64,000 nt of DNA from Rheinheimera sp. (GTDB lineage: Bacteria > Pseudomonadota > Gammaproteobacteria > Enterobacterales > Alteromonadaceae). The stretch spans positions 246,778 through 310,777 of the forward strand of contig DMYW01000002.1 in NCBI GenBank assembly GCA_003482455.1. Direction: 5' to 3'. The position numbers and the translations under genes were made by a program. Of the stretch, positions 8,977-17,684 are shown piece after piece. Within the stretch, counting starts at the first letter, position 1. Each line of letters starts with the position of its first letter. The notes below the pieces were generated by a model. The model made no database searches and had not been told where the DNA came from. It saw nothing but the letters and a program-made list of their open reading frames with translations.

Positions 8977-10854
8977 TTAACTACGTTGCAGCCGATGTGT
9001 CGCTAAATACTGATGAAAATCAGCCAGTCGCATCGGTCGGCCCCATAAGTAACCTTGACCCAGTGGGCAATGCAATACCGTTAGCAACTGCGCCGTTTGT
9101 TCGTCTTCAATCCCTTCTGCAACCACGTTCATGCCCAGATTTTGCGCCAGTTTCACCATAGTGCTGACTAACATTTGTTGCCTTGGTTCAAATGACATTT
9201 GGTGGATAAAACTGCGATCGATTTTTAAGGTGTGCACGGCAAAATCGCGCAAATAAGCCAAATTGGAATAACCGGTGCCAAAATCATCAATGGCCAGGCG
9301 CACGCCGCGACTACGCAATACCGCCAGGCCCAAGTTAAAGCGCTGTGAGTTCTCCAGCAGCAGCGATTCGGTCAGTTCGAGTTGCAACAAGTCGCCACTT
9401 AACTCACTTTGCTCAAGTGCATCCAGCACTTGTTGCTCTAAATCGCCGCGCGCAAACTGAATAGGTGAGATGTTCACTGACACGCCGACGTCGGCCTCAA
9501 ATTGCAAATTCCAATGCTGGCAATCCAGACACGCCTGCTGCAACACCCACAAGCCTAACTCTGCCATCAAGCCGGATTGCTCCGCCAGCGGAATAAAGTC
9601 ATTGGGCATGACAAGCCCTTGCTGCGGATGATTCCAGCGTAGCAAAGCCTCAGCGCCGACCACAGTGCGCTCGCTGAGCGAAACAATCGGCTGATACCAA
9701 AGCTCAAACTGCTGATGTTTCAGCGCTACTTGCAAGTCATTCAGTAAGTTAAACGCCTGTCCTGAGACATCGGCGAGACTGGCATCAAAAAACGAATAGG
9801 CGTTGCGGCCGCGCTCTTTCGCCTGGTACATGGCAAGGTCGGCTTTTTGGCTTAGCACATCAAAACTGACGCCATCATGCGGCGCAATCACCACACCAAT
9901 GGAGCAGGTAGGGCGCAGTTGATTCTCTTCCACTTGCACCGGCAGACTCACCGCTTGCAGTATTTTTTGGGCGAGTCGCTCAATTTCTTGGCGACTGCCA
10001 CAGCCAGCCACTATCACCAAAAACTCATCGCCGCTGATTCGACAGACGGTGTCCGAAGTTCGCAGCGCCTGACGCAGGTGGCTTGCCACATGCTGCAGCA
10101 ATTGGTCACCAGCATAGTGACCCAGCGTATCGTTCACATGTTTAAAGTGATCGAGATCGACAAACATCAACCCCGTCAGCTGGCCATGCGTCGCCAATTG
10201 CAGCGCCTGATTAAAACGTTCACGCGCCAGCACCCGATTCGGCAGCCCAGTTAAGGTGTCGTGATTGATCAGCTGACGGATTTGTTGTTGTGATTCAATG
10301 ACGCGTTGGTTTTCACTCTGCAAATCATGGACTAACCGATTGAGATCTTTGAGTAATAACCAAATGCCAAAGCTAATCAGCACCAAAATCAAGCTCAGTA
10401 ACGACGCGGTATGGATGTCCGTTTTGCCCGCACTGTGCTGCATCCACCCCAGTTGATTGACCAACCCAAGCAGCAGGATATTGCAAAGCATCACGGCCAA
10501 GAGCCCGACGAATAAGCGGCGCACCCCCATCAAGGCGGCAAACATCAACACACAAGGGTAGCCAAACACGGCTTCGTCGGTTAAACCTTGGTAACGCCAC
10601 ATCAAGCCGGTTAAAAATGCGGTCAGCCAGCAGGTTAACCAAATGGTCGCTTTATCAACTTGTTGTTTTTTCGCTAAAAAATATACAGGGGTGAGCAGCA
10701 GCGCGACCACTAAAATCGCCGCACTAAGCAGCCAGCGATCCGCACTTTCACTAAAGCGATGCACCATCTCGATCAGCAAAATAACTTCCGTCACTGTAAA
10801 TATTTGCAGTAACCGAGTGGCTCGAGTGCGCTGAAGTTGAACAATGGCGGTCAC
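8977..10854 (-). CDS. Membrane GGDEF-EAL cyclic-di-GMP signalling protein
   Basis: The 625-residue protein has six or so N-terminal membrane helices (residues about 15-175), a short coiled coil (DLNRLVHDLQSENQRVIES), a GGDEF domain (residues about 195-355) and an EAL domain (about 370-620). The diguanylate cyclase motif reads RISGDEF, an SGDEF variant often still active. The EAL domain keeps GAEALLRW, the NISP block and IDDFGTGYSNLAYL with the acidic metal ligands, so phosphodiesterase activity is likely. The membrane part resembles MASE-type sensory modules but I cannot name it. It is monocistronic. Confidence 0.92.
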   Translation of the reverse strand: MTAIVQLQRTRATRLLQIFTVTEVILLIEMVHRFSESADRWLLSAAILVVALLLTPVYFLAKKQQVDKATIWLTCWLTAFLTGLMWRYQGLTDEAVFGYPCVLMFAALMGVRRLFVGLLAVMLCNILLLGLVNQLGWMQHSAGKTDIHTASLLSLILVLISFGIWLLLKDLNRLVHDLQSENQRVIESQQQIRQLINHDTLTGLPNRVLARERFNQALQLATHGQLTGLMFVDLDHFKHVNDTLGHYAGDQLLQHVASHLRQALRTSDTVCRISGDEFLVIVAGCGSRQEIERLAQKILQAVSLPVQVEENQLRPTCSIGVVIAPHDGVSFDVLSQKADLAMYQAKERGRNAYSFFDASLADVSGQAFNLLNDLQVALKHQQFELWYQPIVSLSERTVVGAEALLRWNHPQQGLVMPNDFIPLAEQSGLMAELGLWVLQQACLDCQHWNLQFEADVGVSVNISPIQFARGDLEQQVLDALEQSELSGDLLQLELTESLLLENSQRFNLGLAVLRSRGVRLAIDDFGTGYSNLAYLRDFAVHTLKIDRSFIHQMSFEPRQQMLVSTMVKLAQNLGMNVVAEGIEDEQTAQLLTVLHCPLGQGYLWGRPMRLADFHQYLATHRLQRS

Positions 10855-11230
10855 GATGCACTTCCGTGGGCTGTTTGTTCAAACTTAGACCAGTCACCGC
10901 GGGCAATGCAAGCTGCATTTGTCCCCGTTTTCTCTTAAGTAACTAGTTGTCTTTTTTAGGAAAACCGGATGTAACTGGCAGTGATCAGCTGTTTACATGT
11001 CAGCAGTGGATTTGCGGAATAAGTAAAAAGGACGACTGCTTGAAGATGAAGCACCAAACAGTCGCCACTAGGAGAGTGTCAAAAGCAGGACAAGCTTAAA
11101 CACCAAAGGCCACAAGGACCCATTTCAACACCGAGGGTAAGACGCTCAGATTCAGGGCATTGAATGTAAGCGCTTACAGAACAACTATTGCAGTCTGGCA
11201 CAACATTAGAAAATCGGCAAGCACCACTCA
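10855..11230. other. Intergenic region with a LacI/GntR-type palindrome, no gene seen
   Basis: No convincing coding frame lies in these 376 bases between the starts/stops of two minus-strand genes. The only notable element is the perfect 14-bp palindrome TGTAAGCGCTTACA at 11165-11178. Confidence 0.6.
11165..11178. promoter_or_regulatory. Perfect operator-like palindrome TGTAAGCGCTTACA
   Basis: A 14-bp perfect palindrome with a central CG, the form bound by LacI/GalR-type sugar regulators in gammaproteobacteria. No sugar-utilisation gene is adjacent; it lies 53 bases downstream of the LysR gene stop. Function is inferred from form only. Confidence 0.4.
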
Positions 11231-12130
11231 TTAGTTTTGCCCACCAATTTTGCTGAGCAAATATTGGATCACCACTTTTAAACCCGCTTTCATATGCACC
11301 CGGTGCGGGTACACCAAATGCACTGGCAAGGGTTCAGGCATAAACTCGGTCAGCACCGGCACCAACAAGCCGCTGTCGATTTCGTCTTGTACCTGATATT
11401 GCGTCACAAACATCAAGCCCATGCCGGCAATAGCCGCTGGTTTCATCGCCCGATTGGAGTTCGCTAGCAAGCTACCGGCGGTTGGCACATCCAGTGGCTG
11501 ACCTTGATCGGAAAACCGCCAAATGGTGCCTTGCGGGCCATTGTCGGTGGATAAACAGTTGTGATGGATAAGCTCAGATGGATGCTGCGGAATGCCAGCT
11601 TGTGCCAAATACGAAGGTGCAGCCACCAGCACAATTGGCAACTTGGTCAAAGGACGCGCGATCAGCGACGAGCTGGCCAAACGGCCAAATCGAATGGCCA
11701 AATCCACTTCTTCCCCCACCAAGTCGACCAAGCGGTCGGTCAGGTCCAACTCAATTTTTAACTTGGGGTAACGCCGCAACAATTCGGGCAAAAGCGGCGC
11801 AACCACTTTAGTACCAAAGGTCACCGCCATACTGATGCGGATCACACCGACCGGCTCGTCACGCAGTTCATCAAGATGATGCTCCGCTTGGTCGGCTTGT
11901 TTCACCACTTGTTGGCAATAGGAAAAAAACGCTTGGCCTTCGGCGGTCAGTTTTAGCTGACGAGTGGTGCGTTGCAACAAGCGCACGGCCAAATGTTGTT
12001 CGAGTCGACTAATGGCTTTACTGACCGCGCCTTTGGACATTTGCAAATGCGCCGCCGCTTGCGTGAAGCTGCTGGTTTCCGCCACTTTGGCGAAAATCGC
12101 CATATCCGATAAACGTTGCAATAAAGACAT
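11231..12130 (-). CDS. LysR-family transcriptional regulator
   Basis: The 299-residue protein has the LysR winged helix at residues 1-65 (DMAIFAKVAETSSFTQAAAHL, shown in part; then MSKGAVSKAISRLEQHL) and a C-terminal type-2 periplasmic-binding-like effector domain. It belongs to the large group of LysR proteins similar to YafC/DsdC/AaeR. The ATG at 12130 follows TTTTGGAGGTTCGG, so the four-residue longer frame is not used. It is divergent from the small gene at 12324 and both share a region with a 7-bp-arm dyad (12223-12240). Autoregulation from there is the usual arrangement. Confidence 0.9.
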   Translation of the reverse strand: MSLLQRLSDMAIFAKVAETSSFTQAAAHLQMSKGAVSKAISRLEQHLAVRLLQRTTRQLKLTAEGQAFFSYCQQVVKQADQAEHHLDELRDEPVGVIRISMAVTFGTKVVAPLLPELLRRYPKLKIELDLTDRLVDLVGEEVDLAIRFGRLASSSLIARPLTKLPIVLVAAPSYLAQAGIPQHPSELIHHNCLSTDNGPQGTIWRFSDQGQPLDVPTAGSLLANSNRAMKPAAIAGMGLMFVTQYQVQDEIDSGLLVPVLTEFMPEPLPVHLVYPHRVHMKAGLKVVIQYLLSKIGGQN

Positions 12131-12222
12131 CCGAACCTCCAAAACTCATGCCGTCGATGTCAACAGACTGTTGAACGTGGCGACAGTGTAACAAGAGTTG
12201 CGCTGGCTGAATATTGGCTGAC

Positions 12223-12240
12223 TGTTTCCTATCGGAAACA
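12223..12240. promoter_or_regulatory. Dyad TGTTTCC-TATC-GGAAACA, candidate LysR operator
   Basis: Perfect 7-bp arms with a 4-base centre lie in the 190-base divergent region between the LysR start (12130) and the small gene start (12324). The position and the T-N11-A-like form fit a LysR binding site; no binding is shown. Confidence 0.45.
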
Positions 12241-12323
12241 ATTTGTCGCAGAAATTCTGGCTAATCAAAGTACAAAAACGTGACATAAAATGTACGCCAA
12301 TCCAGTCGGAAAGGAGAGCGCCG

Positions 12324-12452
12324 ATGTTTTTCCAAATCTTATTTGCCGTGGTAAAGGGTTTGCTTGAAATGGACGGTTTTGTTATCCGTGGTGAACAACC
12401 GGTACAAAAAACCGACAGCGCTGATTGTTGCAAACCGCCGCAACAACCCTAA
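12324..12452 (+). CDS. Small protein, 42 aa, unknown function
   Basis: ATG at 12324 is preceded by AAAGGAGAGCGCCG, a strong and well spaced ribosome site. The frame encodes a hydrophobic N-terminus (MFFQILFAVVKGLLEMDGF), a short polar stretch and a C-terminus with a cysteine pair (CCKPPQQP). A classical terminator follows 57 bases after the stop, which supports an independent short transcript. It is divergent from the LysR gene, a typical target position. No family is recognised; the first 15 residues could be an amphipathic or membrane-attaching helix. Confidence 0.6.
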   Translation: MFFQILFAVVKGLLEMDGFVIRGEQPVQKTDSADCCKPPQQP

Positions 12453-12509
12453 CTGACTGCCCCGAATCTCACTTGAGATGTACCTAGCCTTGATTGATAT
12501 CTGGTGTTG

Positions 12510-12536
12510 GCCGGTCGTTTTGACCGGCTTTTTTTT
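12510..12536 (+). terminator. Rho-independent terminator of the 42-aa gene
   Basis: Arms GCCGGTC (12510-12516) and GACCGGC (12522-12528) are followed by eight T residues on the plus strand. Confidence 0.9.
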
Positions 12537-13027
12537 GCCTGTCTGTTTTTACCAAGTTTGATTTGGCTGACTGACCAAGTTGCTCGGCCTTTGCATCTTT
12601 TATAGTGCCTACAGGGTGGGCTTACCTGCCGCAACCCGAACCCAAGCCTGACACGACAACTTTTTTGATAGCTAGTTACCGTTGCTGTGCTGTGTGCACT
12701 TGCCGTTGCTTGCCCCAACGTTGTTTGAAGCAACGAACGTGGCAAGATTTCAACGACCACAGCTACAGCAGAAATAGCACTGATATAGATCTGTCAGTTC
12801 TAAGCAGATGTCTAGAAATGCAGCTTTCCGGCACTTAAAAACATTTAAATTCAAATACTTATTATACGATTGAGCTGAAAGCATCTCATATAACCAAGTT
12901 TTCACCGAAAGTAAAAACATCCAGCCATCCGGTTATATCAAAAAGTTCTGAATAAGTGTTTTCTCCTCATTGAGTGGCAAGCGCCACGCTGGTCAAATGC
13001 GCGGCAATTGTTGAAAAGGAGACAGTT
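12537..13027. other. Intergenic region without a supported gene
   Basis: About 490 bases hold no frame with a ribosome site and sensible composition. The second half (12835-12960) is AT-rich and probably contains the promoter of the oxygenase gene that starts at 13028. Confidence 0.5.
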
Positions 13028-14113
13028 ATGTCACGTTTACCTGTGGTCGATTTGACCCAATTGCACGCAACCTCCACCACTCGCACCGACGCGCTGGCAG
13101 AGCTGGCGCGCATTTGCCGTGACGTCGGCTTCTTCTATTTAACCGGCCATGGCCTGTCGCAAGCACAACTTGATGCAATGCTGACACTAGGTCGCGACTT
13201 CTTTGCGCTGCCAGATAGCGAAAAACGCGCGATCCAAATGCGCCACAGCCCACATTTTCGCGGCTATAGCGGCATTGCCGCCGAGCTGACGCGCGGCCGT
13301 CCCGATCAACGTGAGCAATTCGATATCATGCGCGAAGAGTCAGCTGCCGCGACGCGTCACGCACCGTGGCAAGGTTTGATTGGCCCAAATCAATGGCCTG
13401 CCGCCATGCCACAACTAAAACCCACGCTGCTGGCATTTCAACAGCAATTGTCGGACTTGGCGCAGACGTTATTGACGCATTTGCTGGCGTCGCTAGAGTT
13501 GCCCAGCGATGCTTTGGCCAACACCTATCAAGCCGGCCCTTATCTGCATACCAAGCTGCTGCGTTACCCAGCAGTGCCAAACCTCGCCAGCCCACACGAA
13601 GCGCAGCGCCAAGGCGTTGGCGCGCACAAAGACCCTGGTTATTTGACCTTTGTGCTGGGCGATAGTGAAGCGGGCCTTGAAGTTGAAACCGACGCCGGCT
13701 GGTTGCTGGTCGAACCGCTGCCGGGTGCTTTGGTGGTCAATATCGGCGAATTGCTGGAGCTGGCAACGGACGGATACCTCAAAGCCACCACGCATCGAGT
13801 GACCAGTCCAGGCACACGTGATCGCTATTCGCTGGCGTTTTTTATGGCGGCGCAACTTGATGCGCAGGTGCCTGTGTTGCAATTGCCAGATGCCTTTAAA
13901 GCCCTAACGCCCGGTATTTCAACCGATCCTGACAACCCGCTGCTACGCGATGTCGGCATGAACACGCTGAAAGGCCGCTTGCGCTCGCACCCTGATGTTG
14001 CCGCCGCCCATTACAGCGAGTTAGACATAGCCGCCAACGGCACCAGTTCAAGCGCGACACGGCAAGGACAGAACAGCAGCGACGCAAAACAAGGCGTCGC
14101 CCACGCCGCCTAG
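13028..14113 (+). CDS. Isopenicillin-N-synthase-like 2-oxoglutarate/Fe(II) oxygenase
   Basis: The 361-residue protein has the DIOX_N domain (LPVVDLTQL..., residues 1-120) and the 2OG-Fe(II) oxygenase domain (about 175-300). The iron triad is visible as HKD in GVGAHKDPGYLTFVL and the distal histidine in KATTHRV, and the 2-oxoglutarate arginine/serine pair is in RYSLAFF. The substrate is unknown; related bacterial proteins act on amino acids, flavonoid-like compounds or hormones. The start at 13028 follows GAAAAGGAGACAGTT. The C-terminal 30 residues are low-complexity Ser/Ala/Gln and probably disordered. The PLP enzyme follows 128 bases downstream on the same strand. Confidence 0.88.
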   Translation: MSRLPVVDLTQLHATSTTRTDALAELARICRDVGFFYLTGHGLSQAQLDAMLTLGRDFFALPDSEKRAIQMRHSPHFRGYSGIAAELTRGRPDQREQFDIMREESAAATRHAPWQGLIGPNQWPAAMPQLKPTLLAFQQQLSDLAQTLLTHLLASLELPSDALANTYQAGPYLHTKLLRYPAVPNLASPHEAQRQGVGAHKDPGYLTFVLGDSEAGLEVETDAGWLLVEPLPGALVVNIGELLELATDGYLKATTHRVTSPGTRDRYSLAFFMAAQLDAQVPVLQLPDAFKALTPGISTDPDNPLLRDVGMNTLKGRLRSHPDVAAAHYSELDIAANGTSSSATRQGQNSSDAKQGVAHAA

Positions 14114-14241
14114 CAGCAGCCATGCATGCCTCCAGACGGCTCGGCTTTTTACAGCGAGTCGTTTAGGCTCTCGCCAACAAGCGCAGCCCATTTTTTGTAT
14201 CGCCGCGGCGCGGTAAAAGCCGCGGCCTGATTGAGGTTTTT

Positions 14242-15408
14242 ATGAAGTTATCAACGCTGGCCGTGCACGCAGGCCAACAACCAGATCCAAGCACCGGCGC
14301 TTTAAACACGCCAGTGTATTTCACCAGCACTTACAGCTACGGCACCGCCGAAGAAGGCAAGGCGCGCTTTGCCGGGCAAAACCCAGGCTATATTTATTCG
14401 CGCTTTGCCAACCCCACCAGCACAGCGCTGGAGCAGAAGTTAGCTGCGCTAGAAGGTGCCGATGAAGCGATCGTGGTCGCCAGCGGTATGGCGGCCATTT
14501 CCAGCATTGTGTACGCCCTGACGCAACAAGGCGACGAAGTGGCCTTTATCGACCCCGTCTACGGCGGCACGGATGCGTTTTTGCGCAATACTTTGGTGCG
14601 CGCTGGAGTCACGGTGCGCAGCTACAACTCGGCCGAGGATTTTGCCGAGCGTCACAGTCCAACCACGCGCTTGGTGCTGTGGGAGCCGGTGACCAACCCG
14701 ACCTTAAAAGTGGTCGATAGCCAAAAAATCATCGCGGTGGCGCGGCAAATCGGCGCTATTACGGTGTGTGACAATACCTTTTTAACACCAGCTTTGTTTC
14801 AACCGCTGTCGATCGGCGCCGATTTAGTCATGCACAGCGGCACTAAGTATTTGTCCGGCCATGGCGATCTGATCGCGGGCGTGGTCGCCGGCAATGGCCC
14901 GCTGATCCAACGCGTGCGCACCGTGGCGCTGAAACATATCGGGGTGCCGATGGGCCCACAAGAAGCATTTTTGCTGCAACGCGGCGTCAAAACCTTGCCG
15001 CTGCGGATGAAAGCGCATTGTGACAACGCCAAACGCGTCGCCGAGTTTTTACAGCAACAACCGCAAGTCGCGGCTGTGTATTTCCCCGGCTTACCAACGC
15101 ATCCTGGGCATCAAGTGGTGGCACAAACCGCCAGCGGCTTTGGTGGTATGGTAGCGCTAGAACTTCACGGTGGTTTTGCCGCCTGTGCACAGTTTTTAAA
15201 TGCGTTGCAGCTGTTTGCTCAAGCCGTCAGTTTGGGCGATGTCGAAAGTTTGGCCTGTCACCCAGCCAGCACCACACACGCGGCGATGACACCGGCCGAC
15301 CGCGATCGTGCAGGTGTGAGTGACAATTTAGTGCGCCTGAGTATTGGTATTGAAGACGCCGATGACTTAATCGCTGATTTGGCGCATGCGCTGCAACAAA
15401 TCGCCTGA
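14242..15408 (+). CDS. Cys/Met metabolism PLP-dependent enzyme (cystathionine/methionine gamma-lyase family)
   Basis: The 388-residue fold-type-I PLP enzyme has YSRFANPTSTALE (phosphate and substrate site), SGMAAISS and the Schiff-base lysine in HSGTKYLSGHGD near residue 205. The family includes cystathionine gamma-synthase, cystathionine gamma-lyase and methionine gamma-lyase. The loop that carries the catalytic Cys of methionine gamma-lyase (YGCTFAF in the Pseudomonas enzyme) reads VYGGTDAF here, so a true methionine gamma-lyase is less likely. It could be transcribed with the upstream oxygenase (128-base gap). Exact reaction is not settled by sequence. Confidence 0.85.
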   Translation: MKLSTLAVHAGQQPDPSTGALNTPVYFTSTYSYGTAEEGKARFAGQNPGYIYSRFANPTSTALEQKLAALEGADEAIVVASGMAAISSIVYALTQQGDEVAFIDPVYGGTDAFLRNTLVRAGVTVRSYNSAEDFAERHSPTTRLVLWEPVTNPTLKVVDSQKIIAVARQIGAITVCDNTFLTPALFQPLSIGADLVMHSGTKYLSGHGDLIAGVVAGNGPLIQRVRTVALKHIGVPMGPQEAFLLQRGVKTLPLRMKAHCDNAKRVAEFLQQQPQVAAVYFPGLPTHPGHQVVAQTASGFGGMVALELHGGFAACAQFLNALQLFAQAVSLGDVESLACHPASTTHAAMTPADRDRAGVSDNLVRLSIGIEDADDLIADLAHALQQIA

Positions 15409-15415
15409 TCTAGAA

Positions 15416-15439
15416 GCGCCCCGGCGTATGTTGGGGCGC
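15416..15439 (+). terminator. GC-rich hairpin after the PLP enzyme gene
   Basis: 7-bp arms GCGCCCC (15416-15422) and GGGGCGC (15433-15439) lie just after the stop at 15408. There is no T-run, so termination is uncertain; it may only stabilise the 3' end. Confidence 0.4.
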
Positions 15440-15679
15440 CTCTGCATTCGCCGCTGCGGTTTTATTTACCCGCTTGATCTGTGCACGCTGCACCTAGCGG
15501 CTACTTGCACGATTTCGAATATAGCGCCACGTTCGCTGGCGTTATGCCCACAATCCCGATGGTTTCCTCACTAAACCTACTGATCAGATTTGCAATTGAC
15601 TAGCCTGCGCTTAATACTGCGCAAAGCGGGTTGGCGACTGCCAGCTCAACACACCATAAAAAAAACCAGGAACCCGATC

Positions 15680-17524
15680 ATGAAACCAGCTTACCAACCG
15701 AAGCTGCTGGCACTTGTTATTGCCGCAGCCCTCGGTGTAACCGCCTGTACCCCTGCGTCAAATCCAAGCAGCAATGCCAATCAAGCAGCCGCCAAACCAG
15801 CCACCGCCGACGAAGCCAAAGCCTTTGTTGCCAAAGCATCGGAAGAAATGGCAGCGCTGCTAATCGAAGCACAACGCGCCGACTGGATCGCCAACACCTA
15901 TATCACTGAAGACACCGAAGCGCTCAGTGCCGAAGCCAACGAAAAAATGACCGAAACCGTGGTGCGGATGGCCAACGAAGCCGCCCGGTTTAACGGCATT
16001 GAGGTCGATGCCGATACACGTCGTCAATTGGATAAGTTAAAACTAGCTTTGACGCTGGCGGCACCAAGAGATAAAGCCAAAACCGCAGAACTTGCAGACA
16101 TAGTCGCCAAACTTAATGCCATGTACGGCAAAGGCAAATACACCAAAGCCGACGGCACCGTGATGTCACTGGGCGAAATGTCGGCCGTGATGGCCTCCAG
16201 CCGCAACTACGACGAACAACTGGAAATGTGGAAAGGCTGGCACGACACTGCCGCGCCGATGAAACCCCTGTACATCCGCCAAGTCGAATTAGCCAATGAA
16301 GGCGCCAAAGAACTGGGTTATGCCGACACCGGTGCCTTGTGGCGCTCTAAATATGACATGGACGCCGACGCATTTGCCGCGGAACTCGACAAGCAATGGA
16401 ACCAAGTCAAGCCGCTGTATCAAGCGCTGCATTGTCACGTTCGCGCCAAGTTATCTGAAAAATATGGCGCCGACAAAGTGCCGTTAGACAAGCCAATCCC
16501 AGCGCATTTACTTGGCAACATGTGGGCGCAAAGTTGGGGCAATATTTACGACTTGGTCGCGCCGGAAAATTCAGATCCAGGCTATGACGTCACCAAGTTG
16601 TTAGCGGAAAAAGGCTATGACGAACTGAAGATGGTCAAAGGCGCCGAAGGCTTCTTTACCTCATTGGGTTTTGCGCCGTTGCCTGAAACCTTCTGGACAC
16701 GTTCGCAATTTGTCAAACCACGCGATCGCGACGTGGTTTGCCATGCCTCCGCCTGGGATTTAGACAGCAAAGACGATTTGCGCATCAAGATGTGTATCGA
16801 ACGTACCGGTGAAGAGTTTGCAGTGATCCACCACGAATTAGGGCATAACTTCTACCAACGTGCGTACAAAAACCAACCTGTGTTCTACCAAGATAGCGCC
16901 AACGACGGCTTCCATGAGGCGATTGGCGATACCATCGCTTTATCGGTCACACCCAAGTACTTAAAACAAATCGGCTTGCTGGAGCAAGTGCCGGATGAGT
17001 CCAAAGACATTGGCCTGTTGATGAAAATGGCGCTGGATAAAGTGGCGTTCCTGCCGTTTGGCTTGATGGTCGACCAATGGCGCTGGCAAGTGTTTTCGGG
17101 CCAAGTCAAACCTGAGCAATACAATGAAGCCTGGTGGCAACTGCGTGAAAAATATCAAGGCGTCAGCGCGCCGGTGGCGCGTAGCGAAGCCGACTTTGAC
17201 GCAGCCGCTAAGTTCCACGTCCCGGCAAATACGCCGTACACCCGGTATTTCCTGGCGCATATTCTGCAATTCCAATTCCACAAAGCGTTATGTGGTATTG
17301 CCAAAGATGACGGCCCAATCCATCGCTGTTCGATTTACGGCAGCAAAGAAGCGGGTACCGCTCTAAACAGCATGCTGGAAATGGGCGCCAGCAAGCCATG
17401 GCAAGACGCGCTGCAAAGCTTAACGGGCAAACCAGAGATGGATTCGTCAGCGATACTGGATTATTTCGCGCCGCTGAAAGCGTATTTGGATGAACAAAAC
17501 AAAGGCCGCAACTGCGGCTGGTAA
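15680..17524 (+). CDS. M2-family peptidyl-dipeptidase (ACE-like) lipoprotein
   Basis: The 614-residue zinc metallopeptidase resembles angiotensin-converting enzyme. The zinc motif HHELGH is near residue 390 and the glutamate ligand is in FHEAIGDTIALSV about 25 residues later. ACE-family landmarks HLLGNMWAQSWGNIYD and the chloride/substrate region FQFHKALC are present. The N-terminus is a lipoprotein signal with lipobox VTAC at about residue 19, so it is anchored in the envelope and removes dipeptides from peptides in the periplasm. I chose the ATG at 15680, preceded by CCAGGAACCCGATC; the longer frame starting at 15590 lacks a signal sequence. It is monocistronic, with a terminator at 17607. 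Confidence 0.93.
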   Translation: MKPAYQPKLLALVIAAALGVTACTPASNPSSNANQAAAKPATADEAKAFVAKASEEMAALLIEAQRADWIANTYITEDTEALSAEANEKMTETVVRMANEAARFNGIEVDADTRRQLDKLKLALTLAAPRDKAKTAELADIVAKLNAMYGKGKYTKADGTVMSLGEMSAVMASSRNYDEQLEMWKGWHDTAAPMKPLYIRQVELANEGAKELGYADTGALWRSKYDMDADAFAAELDKQWNQVKPLYQALHCHVRAKLSEKYGADKVPLDKPIPAHLLGNMWAQSWGNIYDLVAPENSDPGYDVTKLLAEKGYDELKMVKGAEGFFTSLGFAPLPETFWTRSQFVKPRDRDVVCHASAWDLDSKDDLRIKMCIERTGEEFAVIHHELGHNFYQRAYKNQPVFYQDSANDGFHEAIGDTIALSVTPKYLKQIGLLEQVPDESKDIGLLMKMALDKVAFLPFGLMVDQWRWQVFSGQVKPEQYNEAWWQLREKYQGVSAPVARSEADFDAAAKFHVPANTPYTRYFLAHILQFQFHKALCGIAKDDGPIHRCSIYGSKEAGTALNSMLEMGASKPWQDALQSLTGKPEMDSSAILDYFAPLKAYLDEQNKGRNCGW

Positions 17525-17606
17525 CCCACACAGTTCAGTGCAGGTACTTTGACCTGCGCTAGGCTGAAACGAGCAGCATCGCAGGCGATTGCGGTGAGTG
17601 AAACTT

Positions 17607-17645
17607 AAAACGGCTGCCTTTTGCGAAAAAGTGCAGCCGTTTTTT
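17607..17645. terminator. Bidirectional terminator after the M2 peptidase
   Basis: 11-bp arms AAAACGGCTGC (17607-17617) and GCAGCCGTTTT (17633-17643) are followed by TTTTTT on the plus strand. It lies between two converging genes. Confidence 0.85.
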
Positions 17646-17684
17646 CTTGGGAGATGATGCTAAGCACCGTAGCTTCTGCAGCGC

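Noticed and set aside
8607..9161. 184-codon plus-strand frame overlapping the acetyltransferase and the GGDEF-EAL gene
   Set aside because: Arg/Ala-rich shadow of the acetyltransferase in another frame, running antisense into the next gene.
12605..12838. Plus-strand frame of 77 codons in the gap before the oxygenase gene
   Set aside because: Cys-rich and irregular composition, no ribosome site, and located after a terminator; I see no evidence for coding.
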